Shown here: positions 8,261 through 17,194 of the stretch, piece after piece
Numbering within the stretch: position 1 is the stretch's first letter
Layout of the letters: every line of letters begins with the position of its first letter
Source: Ignavibacteriales bacterium
GTDB lineage: Bacteria > Bacteroidota > Ignavibacteria > UBA10030
Assembly: GCA_026390585.1 (NCBI GenBank)
Contig: JAPLFP010000166.1
Location: forward strand, 1-36,820
Reading direction: 5' to 3'
Length of the DNA: 36,820 nt
Notes under the pieces: generated by a model
Seen by the model: the letters and a program-made list of their open reading frames with translations, nothing else
The model's database searches: none
What the model was told of the DNA's origin: nothing
Translations under genes and position numbers: made by a program

Positions 8261-9379
8261 ATGGCTCACATCGCGATCGACGCTCGCAAGTACTTTGACT
8301 TTGGAATCGGCAGCTATATTCAGAACCTGATATCTGCTCTCCCCGATCTCAGATCAAACCACACGTTTTCGCTTCTTGCCGCTCCCAACGATCTTCGACG
8401 CATCATATGCCCGGAAGACTGGATCAGGCAATCCACTCCATACAAACGCTATTCCCTGGGAGAATTACTGCTTCTTGGAAGGCAAGCCAGAAGGTTGGGA
8501 GCCGACATTCTTCATGAGCCGCATTATACGCTTCCGCTCGGCTTGAAAGGGAGATCAGTAGTGACGATTCATGATGTCATCCACCTCAAGATGCCTCAGT
8601 TTTTCAGTCCTGCCCAGCGAGCGTACGCACGCACCGTGATTGGTCATGCGGTTCGTCATGCGGGGGCGGTAATTGTCGACTCTCAAAAAACAAAGGACGA
8701 TATTCTGGAAATCTTCAAAGTGAAGGAACAGGATATCGTCGTAATCCATCTTGGCGTTCGTCCGATATTCCGCAAGCTGGAAGATCGCACCGTCGTGGAA
8801 CGGTTTCTCTCGGCCGCGGGACTGAAACGGCCGTATGTGTTGTACGTGGGGAACGTCAAGCCGCACAAAAACATTCCGACACTTCTGAGTGCCTTCGCTC
8901 ACATCCGGGCGCAGAGGGATGACATCGAGTTGGTATTCGTCGGCGGATCATGTAAAGAAGAGAGAAGCCTAGCGGAACAAGCGCAGCGGTTGGGGATCAT
9001 TGGTGCGATACGGGACCTCCATCATGTCTCCGATGAAGAACTTATATGCGCTTACAATGGGGCTGAAGTGCTTGTCCTCCCCTCGTTGTACGAGGGGTTT
9101 GGGTACCCAGTGCTCGAAGCGATGTCGTGTGGAACCCCGACGGTTGTGTCGACTGCTGGATCACTCCCAGAGATTGCAGGCATCGCTTCTCTCATGGTGG
9201 ACCCTTCTCGACCAGAGCAGCTTGCAGAAGCAGTCTTGAGCGTGGTCCGCGATCCCGAAATGAAACGAGACCTGACCGCAAAAGGGAAGATCAATGTTCA
9301 GAGGTTCTCGTGGAGGGCGACGGCCGGTAAAACTGTGGACATCTATGAGAAAGTCCTGAGCCGATGGCGCAAAAACTAA
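8261..9379 (+). CDS. GT4 family glycosyltransferase
   Basis: This is a retaining GT-B glycosyltransferase of 372 aa. The N-terminal acceptor domain begins 'IAIDARKYFDFGIGSYIQNL', whose glycine-rich loop is typical of mannosyl/glucosyl transferases of family GT4. The C-terminal donor domain shows 'YVLYVGNVKPHKN', 'LVFVGG', and 'LPSLYEGFGYPVLEAMSCGTP' with the E-x7-E nucleotide-sugar motif. The start is placed at ATG 8261, preceded by GGAGA; the ORF-track TTG at 8183 lies in the promoter. The gene overlaps nadD by 16 bp. Beside a flippase gene it could work in surface-glycan assembly, and beside glgB in glucan metabolism. Donor and acceptor cannot be read from sequence. Confidence 0.88.
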   Translation: MAHIAIDARKYFDFGIGSYIQNLISALPDLRSNHTFSLLAAPNDLRRIICPEDWIRQSTPYKRYSLGELLLLGRQARRLGADILHEPHYTLPLGLKGRSVVTIHDVIHLKMPQFFSPAQRAYARTVIGHAVRHAGAVIVDSQKTKDDILEIFKVKEQDIVVIHLGVRPIFRKLEDRTVVERFLSAAGLKRPYVLYVGNVKPHKNIPTLLSAFAHIRAQRDDIELVFVGGSCKEERSLAEQAQRLGIIGAIRDLHHVSDEELICAYNGAEVLVLPSLYEGFGYPVLEAMSCGTPTVVSTAGSLPEIAGIASLMVDPSRPEQLAEAVLSVVRDPEMKRDLTAKGKINVQRFSWRATAGKTVDIYEKVLSRWRKN

Positions 9380-9963
9380 AGCGGGTCGGAGTCTTCGGAG
9401 GCTCCTTTGATCCTCCCCACATAGGGCATCTTGTTATCGCTGAGATGGCCCGGCGGGCGCTGAATCTGGATGCTGTCTATCTTGTTCCAGCATATCAACC
9501 ACCGCACAAAGAAGGGAGCCACGCGTCGACTGCCCATGATCGGCTCGCGATGACGAAGCTGTCAGTCCTCGGGAACGCAGAGCTCAAAGTCTCTGATGTC
9601 GAACTTCGTCGCAAGGGGATTTCCTACACCGTCGACACCGTGAGAACGTTTCGCAAGCGATTTCCAACCTCGGACCTGTTCCTGATCATCGGAAGTGACA
9701 GCCTTCGTCAGTTCCATTCCTGGAAGTCCCCCGCGGAAATCTTGGCGAAGGTTTCTCTCATCGTTTACCGGAGGCCACGTTCGGGACGCACGAATGCCCG
9801 TCTACGTTCTCGGAATGTGTCGTTTGTCAAGGGGCCACTTATGGATATCTCTTCGTCAGACATCCGCAACAGGATTCAACGAGGGAAATCGATTCGATAT
9901 CTTGTACGAGACAACGTGTTAAGGTTCATTGAAAAAAAGAACCTCTACTCAGACATGAGATAG
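9364..9963 (+). CDS. nadD: Nicotinate-nucleotide adenylyltransferase
   Basis: NadD joins ATP and nicotinate mononucleotide to make deamido-NAD, a key step of NAD synthesis. The 199-aa protein has 'VGVFGGSFDPPHIGH' at residues 8-22, holding the nucleotidyltransferase GxFxPxHxGH loop. It also has 'VPAYQPPHK', 'LIIGSDSLRQFHSW' and a C-terminal 'ISSSDIRNRIQRGKSIRYLV', matching the ISSTxIR-type ATP-binding motif. It overlaps the glycosyltransferase gene by 16 bp and is followed 10 bp later by glgB. It is a housekeeping gene placed in a glycan-related group. Confidence 0.95.
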   Translation: MAQKLKRVGVFGGSFDPPHIGHLVIAEMARRALNLDAVYLVPAYQPPHKEGSHASTAHDRLAMTKLSVLGNAELKVSDVELRRKGISYTVDTVRTFRKRFPTSDLFLIIGSDSLRQFHSWKSPAEILAKVSLIVYRRPRSGRTNARLRSRNVSFVKGPLMDISSSDIRNRIQRGKSIRYLVRDNVLRFIEKKNLYSDMR

Positions 9964-9973
9964 GCCACCGACA

Positions 9974-12199
9974 ATGAAATCGACAGCTCCACTTGAAGAA
10001 ATAACGAAGATTGTTCAGACAGACCACTACGATCCCTTCCGGATTCTCGGTGCTCATTCGGTGGAGCTCAAGGGGATGAAGGGACTCGTGATCCGGGCGT
10101 TCTTACCGGATGCTGTAACAGCCGAGGTGGTTGAGTTTCAGGGAGATACCGAGGTCAAAGCAACAACAATGAACAAGATCCTCGATGAAGGATTCTTTGA
10201 AGTCTTCTTCCCCAATCAAACAGAAGTATTCCAGTACAAGCTCCGTCGACACGCGAAGAATGGCGAAATCGCGACCTTCTACGATTCGTACTCATTCTTG
10301 CCCACACTGACCGAATTCGACCTCTATCTTTTCAACGCCGGCGATCATCATCGGATCTACGAGAAACTGGGTGCACATCTGGCCGAGGTGAACGGTGTTC
10401 GTGGAATTCAATTCGCTGTTTGGGCTCCGGCGGCGCGAAGCGTTAGCGTCATCGGAAGTTTCAATGAATGGGATCGCAGGAAACATGCGATGCGCGTTCT
10501 CGGATCATCCGGTGTATGGGAGATCTTTGTTCCCGGCCTTCCGGAAGGAGAGCTGTACAAGTTCCAAATCAAGACTCAAAACGGCACCATTTTAGACAAA
10601 TGCGATCCGTACGGCTTTGAAATGGAACTGAGGCCGAGCACTGCCTCCCGAGTCAATATCCTCGGAGGGTTTGAGTGGAATGACGAAGTATGGATGAATG
10701 CCCGACGCTCGACGGATCAGCTGTCGAGGCCGATGTCGATTTATGAGATCCATCTTGGCTCCTGGGCAAGAGTCCCCGAAGAAGGAAGCCGTTGGATGAC
10801 GTATCGCGAACTCGCAGAACAAATCGTCGACTACGTCAAAGCCCGCGGATTTACGCACATCGAGCTCATGCCTGTGATGGAACATCCGCTCGACGCGTCA
10901 TGGGGATATCAGGTAACGGGATACTTCGCGCCGACGAGCCGCTTCGGCAAGCCTCAGGACTTCATGTTCTTCGTCGACTATTGTCATGAGCATGGCATCG
11001 GCGTAATCCTCGACTGGGTCCCGGCCCATTTCCCGAAAGATCCTTACGCCCTCGGCCAGTTTGATGGAACGCATTTGTATGAGCATTCCGACCCCCGAAG
11101 AGGTGAACACCAGGATTGGGGAACATACATTTTCAATTATGGTCGGCATGAAGTTCGAAATCTTCTGATCAGCAATGCGCTCTATTGGCTCGACAAGTAT
11201 CACATCGATGGTCTTCGTATCGATGCCGTTGCATCGATGCTTTATCTCGATTACTCCAGGAGAGAAGGGGAATGGCTGCCGAATCAATATGGTGGGCGCG
11301 AGAACATTGACGCACTTGAATTTCTCAAACAGCTCAATGGCATTGTGCATCACTACTATCCGGGCTGCCTGATGATTGCCGAGGAATCCACCGCATGGCC
11401 GGGGGTGACGAACAGCCTTCAGTACGGCGGACTTGGGTTTGATCTCAAGTGGAACATGGGCTGGATGCATGACATGCTTGAGTACTTTTCCAAAGATCCT
11501 GTCCACCGTGCATATCATCACCGCAATCTCACCTTCGCACTCCTGTATGCCTTCAGCGAACGGTTCATGCTTCCGCTCTCCCATGATGAGGTGGTTCATG
11601 GCAAGCGCTCGTTACTTGACAAGATGCCAGGCGACCTCTGGCAGAAGTTCGCCAACCTCAGAGCGCTCTTTGGCTTGATGTTTGCTTTCCCGGGTAAGAA
11701 ACTTCTCTTCATGGGAGACGAACTGGGACAATGGGTGGAATGGAATCACGAGTCATCCCTTGACTGGCACCTGCTGCAATATGAGTCGCATCAGGGAGTA
11801 CAACGGCTCATCGATAGTCTTCACGCTCTCTACACCTCGGAAGCGTCTCTCTATGAAGTCGATTTCGAATATCGAGGATTTGAATGGATCGATTTTCAAG
11901 ATGCCGCGAATAGTGTCATCGCGTTCGAGAGGAAGGCAAGAGATCCACGCAACCGAATCGTCGTGGTCTGCAATTTTACTCCGGTACCGCGATATGGGTA
12001 CAGGGTTGGCGTCTCTGACCTTGGGAAGTACCAGGAGTTGGTCAATACGGACTCATCATTTTTTGGCGGGAGCAACGTTGGGAACAGCGGTGAGATCGAG
12101 GCCGAGAGCATTCCGTTTCACCACCATCCATTCTCTTTGAGCCTCACGTTGCCACCACTCGGAGTTCTCTACCTGAAGCTCAAGAAACAAGCCCCCTGA
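9974..12199 (+). CDS. glgB: 1,4-alpha-glucan branching enzyme
   Basis: GlgB makes alpha-1,6 branches in glycogen by cutting and re-attaching alpha-1,4 chains. The 741-aa protein has two N-terminal carbohydrate-binding modules (about 10-110 and a CBM48 at about 125-225, 'FAVWAPAARSVSVIGSFNEWD'). A GH13 barrel and a C-terminal beta domain follow. The catalytic set is visible: nucleophile D417 in 'GLRIDAVASM', acid/base E470 in 'MIAEESTAWPG', and D538 in 'LSHDEVVHGK'. Their spacing (53 and 68) equals that of E. coli GlgB. No other glycogen gene is directly adjacent, but a debranching-like enzyme converges from the other side of the terminator. Confidence 0.97.
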   Translation: MKSTAPLEEITKIVQTDHYDPFRILGAHSVELKGMKGLVIRAFLPDAVTAEVVEFQGDTEVKATTMNKILDEGFFEVFFPNQTEVFQYKLRRHAKNGEIATFYDSYSFLPTLTEFDLYLFNAGDHHRIYEKLGAHLAEVNGVRGIQFAVWAPAARSVSVIGSFNEWDRRKHAMRVLGSSGVWEIFVPGLPEGELYKFQIKTQNGTILDKCDPYGFEMELRPSTASRVNILGGFEWNDEVWMNARRSTDQLSRPMSIYEIHLGSWARVPEEGSRWMTYRELAEQIVDYVKARGFTHIELMPVMEHPLDASWGYQVTGYFAPTSRFGKPQDFMFFVDYCHEHGIGVILDWVPAHFPKDPYALGQFDGTHLYEHSDPRRGEHQDWGTYIFNYGRHEVRNLLISNALYWLDKYHIDGLRIDAVASMLYLDYSRREGEWLPNQYGGRENIDALEFLKQLNGIVHHYYPGCLMIAEESTAWPGVTNSLQYGGLGFDLKWNMGWMHDMLEYFSKDPVHRAYHHRNLTFALLYAFSERFMLPLSHDEVVHGKRSLLDKMPGDLWQKFANLRALFGLMFAFPGKKLLFMGDELGQWVEWNHESSLDWHLLQYESHQGVQRLIDSLHALYTSEASLYEVDFEYRGFEWIDFQDAANSVIAFERKARDPRNRIVVVCNFTPVPRYGYRVGVSDLGKYQELVNTDSSFFGGSNVGNSGEIEAESIPFHHHPFSLSLTLPPLGVLYLKLKKQAP

Positions 12200-12357
12200 A
12201 GATTGAACGAAGCTCACAAATGCGTCGTCTGTCGGAGGAAAAGGTTCCCGTTAATGGGGGGTGATAGCGCGACAAAAGTGCATCTGCAGGACGGCCGGTA
12301 CAGAATATCAAAGATCCTGTATCCCGAGAAGGCCAAGTAGTACTCTTGCTGGTTACG
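12200..12357. other. Spacer between glgB and the bidirectional terminator
   Basis: This 158-bp gap contains only a possible 28-codon reading frame (ATG 12254 to TAG 12340) with a GGAGG about 13 nt upstream. I do not recognise its product, and coding status is unproven. No other signal was seen. Confidence 0.4.
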
Positions 12358-12393
12358 AAAAAGCCCGGTCAGTTTTTGCCGACCGGGCTTTTT
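12358..12393. terminator. Bidirectional rho-independent terminator
   Basis: A perfect 13-bp stem (AAAAAGCCCGGTC / GACCGGGCTTTTT) with a 10-nt loop has A-runs on the left and T-runs on the right. It can therefore stop transcripts from both glgB (+) and the converging debranching-like gene (-), whose stop codon is at 12418. Confidence 0.92.
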
Positions 12394-12417
12394 CGTTTGA
12401 CAGGCCTTCCACGTCGC

Positions 12418-15400
12418 CTATGTTGACAACCGTACCTCTTTTCTTGAATAGCCGGTTGCTTGATTCTCAGGGAAAACGACAGACATCGTGATATATTCTC
12501 CGTCTCTGGCAAGGGGGACTGCGCCATCGAAGTGGTTCACGGTCCCTGACGGATCAAACACATCAAGCAAATACTCTGTGCCCGAGCTTCCTTCGACGGT
12601 AACCGAATAGGTTTGTTGCTGCCATCGCTCATTGACGATTCGCAACCCCTTCGATTCTCCTCCTCTCACGAACTGTGGCCGCGGCGGAACGACACTCACT
12701 CCGTTCGAGTGTCTAAATCGTATTTGAAGATGTGATTTCAGGGGCGCGTGGACCTTTGGGGTGGATTCATACTTGTCAACTGTTTTGTCCCAGGCCGTTC
12801 GTTTTCCATTGATCCATATCTCCTGAATGCGGGTACCAAGAGGAAACATGGGTTGCAGATTCAGTTGCACGGTACGTGACTGTTTCGATTTGCGCGGTGA
12901 TGCGATCGAGAAGGAGAACGTGGTCTCTCCAATCCTTCGCTTCACCTTCATTGTTACTCTTTGGTTGGCAAGGCGAATATTCCGCACTTCCAACTCCTTC
13001 CACCGCGGTGGTAAATATGGCTTCATTTCGATAGAACGAGTACGCACATCCGTCTTCAATCCCAACATCCCTTCAATTGCCGGCTGCAGAATCATGGTGC
13101 CTGACCAACCCTGATGTGGGCAGACGCCGGCCGGCTGGAATCGAACCCCGTGGAGAACTTCCTCCACGCATCCAGCCGAGAACTGATCAAAGAGCAGTGC
13201 ATTGCTCAAGAGGTGACCAAAACCCTGGAGCGGTCGACGCAAGCGAAACTCCGCCAACGATGTCCACCCCGTGAAGAGCGGCCAAATACTCCCGTAGTGA
13301 TACCCAGTGGGTTCAAACAACACATCGTCTTTGCCAACGATACGAACGCCCCAATCAGCCGAGAATTTGTCGCTGGCGTACTCGGAAAGACTGAACCGCG
13401 AGAATTCCTTTTCTGCACAATCAAAATACATCCCGACAGCCGGTAAGACAGTTTTCTCAGATCGAAATGACCCATCGCGGTTCTTCGCGAAACTGTAGAA
13501 ACCTGTCTCCTCATTTCGAAAATCCTTATGCAGAATTGACCTGACCATGCTCGCTTCGCGATTCCACTTTGAAGCTATGCGATGTTCATTCAAGGCCTTT
13601 GCGATGTAGGCGACCTCTGTGAGAGCCTGGGCCCAACAAGATGCGAGATAGTGTTCCGCGTGAGCGGGGAATAGTCTTCCGCCTTCAAGCCAACCATGCC
13701 CCGCAATTGTGTTTTCTATGAGATGATCACCGTCTGTATCAGTTGATAGGCAGTACGCCAGAGCATTCTTGAGACTTTGAAACTGCTTTCGCGCAAAAGG
13801 AACATCTCCACTAGCTCGGAGGTACTTGCCAAAGACCACAAGATAGAGCGGAGTCGAATCCGCTGCATCAAAGTGAGCATGACCACTCGTGGTCATTTCG
13901 TGAAGGATCTTCCCACTGATATCCTGATGACGCCCGAGGAATTCCAAGACAGATCGTACCTTTTCGAAATCTCCATAATCGAGTGCGGCCATGCATGTCC
14001 AGGCACTGTCGCGTCCGAAATACCAAGCATAGCCTGGGCGGCCGCTCACTTTTTGCCCTCCGTCCCAACCTGCGGAGCTCAGACCATATCCGGCGAGGAA
14101 GGAGGATCCTAGTCCTGGAGTCTCAGCGAAGAGCTTGTCCGTGCCAGCGATAGACCAGCGGTATGACCTGTTGAACTCCTCATCGGGAGTCACGAGTTGC
14201 GTCGTGGTGCCGAGCAAGAGCTTGAAGTGTCGTACCTGTTCTGCGAAGAGTCTTGCTATGTTCTTCGTCGCTAGGCGATAAGAGCGAAGCGCCTCTTCCA
14301 TCGCGACTCCTGAACCGGCGAAAACAAACGCGCATTGTCTGGTTTTCGGGGGAAGAGTCACTCTCATCGCACAGCAGACCTGGATTTCATTGGTGGGAAT
14401 GCCAGTGAGATGATCATCTCGGTTGTCAATCTCCGAGAACTGGCCGACAAGGTGTTCCGTCGGCGGACAGGATGAACCGAGAACGGCGGCGTTCTTTCCT
14501 GTGCCGTCGGTGACGAGCGCACAGCGTAATCCCGGATCCCAGGCAAATCTGAGTGAGCCAGTTGCTTGCTCACTTAGAGGCCACATCAGCCGGAGATCCA
14601 CCTGAGCGGTTACGACAATTTGGATTTGCTGATCCGACTCCACTTCATAATGGAGAATCCCGGCAGGCAATTTGACCGCTGTATAGATGACCTCCTCAAT
14701 CACTGCGCTTTCACACTCGTAACGTCGAGTGAGAGATTCCGGCCGGACGGTGATCGTAGAATTGAGTTCGCTCAACCAATGCCATTGACCATCTCCGACT
14801 TTGAAGCCGGTCCGGATGTTCTTGAATATTCTTGTTGGATGCGACCAGACCTCCGCTATGCCGCCACGTTCCTTGCCCATGACAAGGAGCCTCCGGCCTG
14901 ACAGGTCGAAGAACTGATCCTCTTCGATGCTGGAAGGAACATAGCGGTTGATCTCCAGGCTATTCGAAATGGTTGGAAGACTTGTCCTGATCCTGCCAAG
15001 TGGCTTGCTGAAGTGTTCAAATGGGGCGACACTGGGCGTGTCGAAATTCCAATGCCACGATCCATCCGAGTTCTGATGAGAATGGGGCTTTCCGCCTAGA
15101 TAGCGCAGACAGTTTAGGGTAAGCCGCTCAAGATGCGATCGAAACCGTTGAGTTATGTCGGAGAAGTAGAAATGAGAACCAATGGTCAGTATCCGTCCTC
15201 TACCCAGTTCATATTCCAACATGATCCGGCGATGCTCATTCAACTTGATATACAACTTCTCGACTGCAACGATCTTTCCTGAATTAGGGAGAACATCGTG
15301 GTAGTAGCATGCTGAATAGGAGTCACCAACCCTTGGCGCCCAAGTGTAGACTCCGCCAAAGAATCCTGCAAGCACGGGATGACGATTGAATCCTCCAAAG

Positions 15401-15783
15401 CCCCTGATATCGGGGCATCCATCGGCCCAAGAGTTTTCAGACCACTCGCCACGAATGACCACGTTCGGCCGAACTTCTTCGAGGCCGAGGCCCACAACGA
15501 ACTGAGATGCAAGCAGAGAAAGCAGACAAGATCCTCCCCCTGAAACGTAAATCTTGAACGCTTCCACAATTCGTGGGTTGATCTGCGTTGCTTCAGGAAA
15601 CTCTGCATCACAATGCCACCAGACCACATTGTACGAAGCTAAGACGGAAGGTTTGGCAGTGACTTGATCGAGAGTGAGTCTTCGCGCCTTCATTCCCCGT
15701 TCCTTCGCAAGGAAGTTCCAGGCTTGGAGTTCTTCGGAAGTGAGCGGTCGGCTTTTCGGTATGAGGAATGCTACTCGCGTCAT
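12418..15783 (-). CDS. Debranching-enzyme-like glycosidase with amidotransferase-like N-terminal domain
   Basis: The 1121-aa protein has no signal peptide and is probably cytosolic. Residues 1 to about 232 look like a class I glutamine amidotransferase/ThuA-like fold: 'VVWWHCDAEFPE', 'IVEAFKIYVSGGGSCLLSL', 'RHPVLAGFFGGVYTW', 'GRGRILTIGSHFYFSD'. A beta-sandwich region follows, then an alpha/alpha barrel at about 550-900. The barrel has 'YAWYFGRDSAWTCMAALDYGD' (about 585), 'GKILHEMTTSG' and 'FDAADSTPLYL' (about 620-635), the pattern of amylo-alpha-1,6-glucosidase (GDE_C)/six-hairpin glycosidases. The C-terminus has another beta-rich part. Substrate is unknown; an alpha-glucan or similar oligosaccharide is likely. 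It is the last gene of a - strand run, 74 bp after a TPR gene. Confidence 0.75.
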   Translation of the reverse strand: MTRVAFLIPKSRPLTSEELQAWNFLAKERGMKARRLTLDQVTAKPSVLASYNVVWWHCDAEFPEATQINPRIVEAFKIYVSGGGSCLLSLLASQFVVGLGLEEVRPNVVIRGEWSENSWADGCPDIRGFGGFNRHPVLAGFFGGVYTWAPRVGDSYSACYYHDVLPNSGKIVAVEKLYIKLNEHRRIMLEYELGRGRILTIGSHFYFSDITQRFRSHLERLTLNCLRYLGGKPHSHQNSDGSWHWNFDTPSVAPFEHFSKPLGRIRTSLPTISNSLEINRYVPSSIEEDQFFDLSGRRLLVMGKERGGIAEVWSHPTRIFKNIRTGFKVGDGQWHWLSELNSTITVRPESLTRRYECESAVIEEVIYTAVKLPAGILHYEVESDQQIQIVVTAQVDLRLMWPLSEQATGSLRFAWDPGLRCALVTDGTGKNAAVLGSSCPPTEHLVGQFSEIDNRDDHLTGIPTNEIQVCCAMRVTLPPKTRQCAFVFAGSGVAMEEALRSYRLATKNIARLFAEQVRHFKLLLGTTTQLVTPDEEFNRSYRWSIAGTDKLFAETPGLGSSFLAGYGLSSAGWDGGQKVSGRPGYAWYFGRDSAWTCMAALDYGDFEKVRSVLEFLGRHQDISGKILHEMTTSGHAHFDAADSTPLYLVVFGKYLRASGDVPFARKQFQSLKNALAYCLSTDTDGDHLIENTIAGHGWLEGGRLFPAHAEHYLASCWAQALTEVAYIAKALNEHRIASKWNREASMVRSILHKDFRNEETGFYSFAKNRDGSFRSEKTVLPAVGMYFDCAEKEFSRFSLSEYASDKFSADWGVRIVGKDDVLFEPTGYHYGSIWPLFTGWTSLAEFRLRRPLQGFGHLLSNALLFDQFSAGCVEEVLHGVRFQPAGVCPHQGWSGTMILQPAIEGMLGLKTDVRTRSIEMKPYLPPRWKELEVRNIRLANQRVTMKVKRRIGETTFSFSIASPRKSKQSRTVQLNLQPMFPLGTRIQEIWINGKRTAWDKTVDKYESTPKVHAPLKSHLQIRFRHSNGVSVVPPRPQFVRGGESKGLRIVNERWQQQTYSVTVEGSSGTEYLLDVFDPSGTVNHFDGAVPLARDGEYITMSVVFPENQATGYSRKEVRLST

Positions 15784-15857
15784 CGGAGGTGCACCTGCAT
15801 CGCGCTGTATCGTTCAGATGAGCACATCAACATCCAAGTTGTGACGAGACCATTCAT

Positions 15858-17165
15858 CTACTTTTTCTTTATCGCTTGCATATCATTCAACGCCTTCAAC
15901 CGGATCTTTGTCCATTTCACCCTATTCGTTTCTGTTGGATCATCCTCTGCAAGCTTGACATACGTGCTGTAACTGCGAATTGCCGTTGGGATGTCAGTGA
16001 GGTCATCATAAGCCGACCCAATATAGAATTGAGCATTGCGATTCTCGGGATCAAAGCGAAGCGATGCTTGATAAGCCTCGATTGCTTCCTGGTGCTTCTT
16101 GTGGAGGAAATAGAGACTGCCAAGCTTGACGTAGATGTCTGCGATTTCGTTTGGATGATAATTCGAAATTGCCTTCCGATAGGCAACTGCAGCGGATTCC
16201 ACCGAGTCCAGTTTCTGTAAAGCGAGAGCGAGGTTCAGGAGGAAAATCGAGTTCTCATTGTCGAGAGCAACCGCTCTGTTATACGCGAAGATTGAAGAAT
16301 CGTATTTGTCCAAGCGGAAATACGCGTGTCCCAGATTGCCAAAGTATGGTCCAGAAAGGGAATCCAAGTTGGCGGCTTTTCGGAACGCCGAGGCTGCAAG
16401 CAGATATTGGTCAAGATTTCGATGACAGAGACCGACCTTGTGGATAAACTCGGCACTGTTTGGGCGAAGTGAAAATGCGAGCTGATAAAGAACGAGAGCA
16501 TCCGCAAATCGCTTCTTCACATAGTGAATCGATGCAAGGACATTTACCGCTGGGACGAAACTACGATTCAATTTCAGACAGGTTGATAGGTAGATCGATG
16601 CTGAATCTTGATTTCCCAACCCAACCAGAGCACTTCCAAGGTAGTAGTTGCTGAGGAAATCATTCTCATTTAAGGCGAGGACTCGGTTGAACATGTCGGC
16701 CGCCATCTCATACGAGCGCGAATCGTTGTGCAGCAAGCCGAGGGAAAACAAGGCGGGGATGTAAGAAGAGTCCAGCTGGATCGTTTTTTCGTATTGGACT
16801 TGACCATCCTTTACGGCGCCCGCTTGGACAAGTGAGCGAGCAAACTGATAACGATAATTCACGTTGTTGGAATCAAGAAGTACTGCGCTGTGCAAGTACT
16901 TGTTTGCATGCTCAGCGTCGTTCAACGCAGCATAGCTCATGCCGAGATTGAATCGATCTGCTGCCGAGCCGGTGTCAGCTCCCGCGCGTAGAAACGTCTT
17001 CACTGCATCGACATAGTGTCCGGTCATGTGCAATGCGAGCGCTGCTCTCGTTAGAGTATCAGCGTTAACCTTCGAAGAGTCGACTGGTGAGAGAGCAGAG
17101 GCCGCGGTTGACGGAAAGAGTATCGCGGCAATCACGACGATGAAGCTGAATCTTGAATATTGCAT
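15858..17165 (-). CDS. Exported TPR-repeat protein
   Basis: The 435-aa protein starts with a signal peptide (MQYSRFSFIVVIAAILFPSTAASA) and then consists of about ten tetratricopeptide repeats from residue 40 to near the end. Examples of the repeat pattern are 'ALFSLGLLHNDSRSYEMAADMF', 'YYLGSALVGLGNQDSASIYL' and 'YFGNLGHAYFRLDKYDSSIFAY'. TPRs are helical scaffolds for protein binding, and the location should be periplasmic. No catalytic domain is seen. A ribosome site (GGAAGGTGA) precedes the ATG. It lies 29 bp after the APC permease and before the debranching-like gene, so the three may be one transcript. Confidence 0.8.
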   Translation of the reverse strand: MQYSRFSFIVVIAAILFPSTAASALSPVDSSKVNADTLTRAALALHMTGHYVDAVKTFLRAGADTGSAADRFNLGMSYAALNDAEHANKYLHSAVLLDSNNVNYRYQFARSLVQAGAVKDGQVQYEKTIQLDSSYIPALFSLGLLHNDSRSYEMAADMFNRVLALNENDFLSNYYLGSALVGLGNQDSASIYLSTCLKLNRSFVPAVNVLASIHYVKKRFADALVLYQLAFSLRPNSAEFIHKVGLCHRNLDQYLLAASAFRKAANLDSLSGPYFGNLGHAYFRLDKYDSSIFAYNRAVALDNENSIFLLNLALALQKLDSVESAAVAYRKAISNYHPNEIADIYVKLGSLYFLHKKHQEAIEAYQASLRFDPENRNAQFYIGSAYDDLTDIPTAIRSYSTYVKLAEDDPTETNRVKWTKIRLKALNDMQAIKKK

Positions 17166-17194
17166 GGGTCACCTTCCATGGATGTATGGAATGC

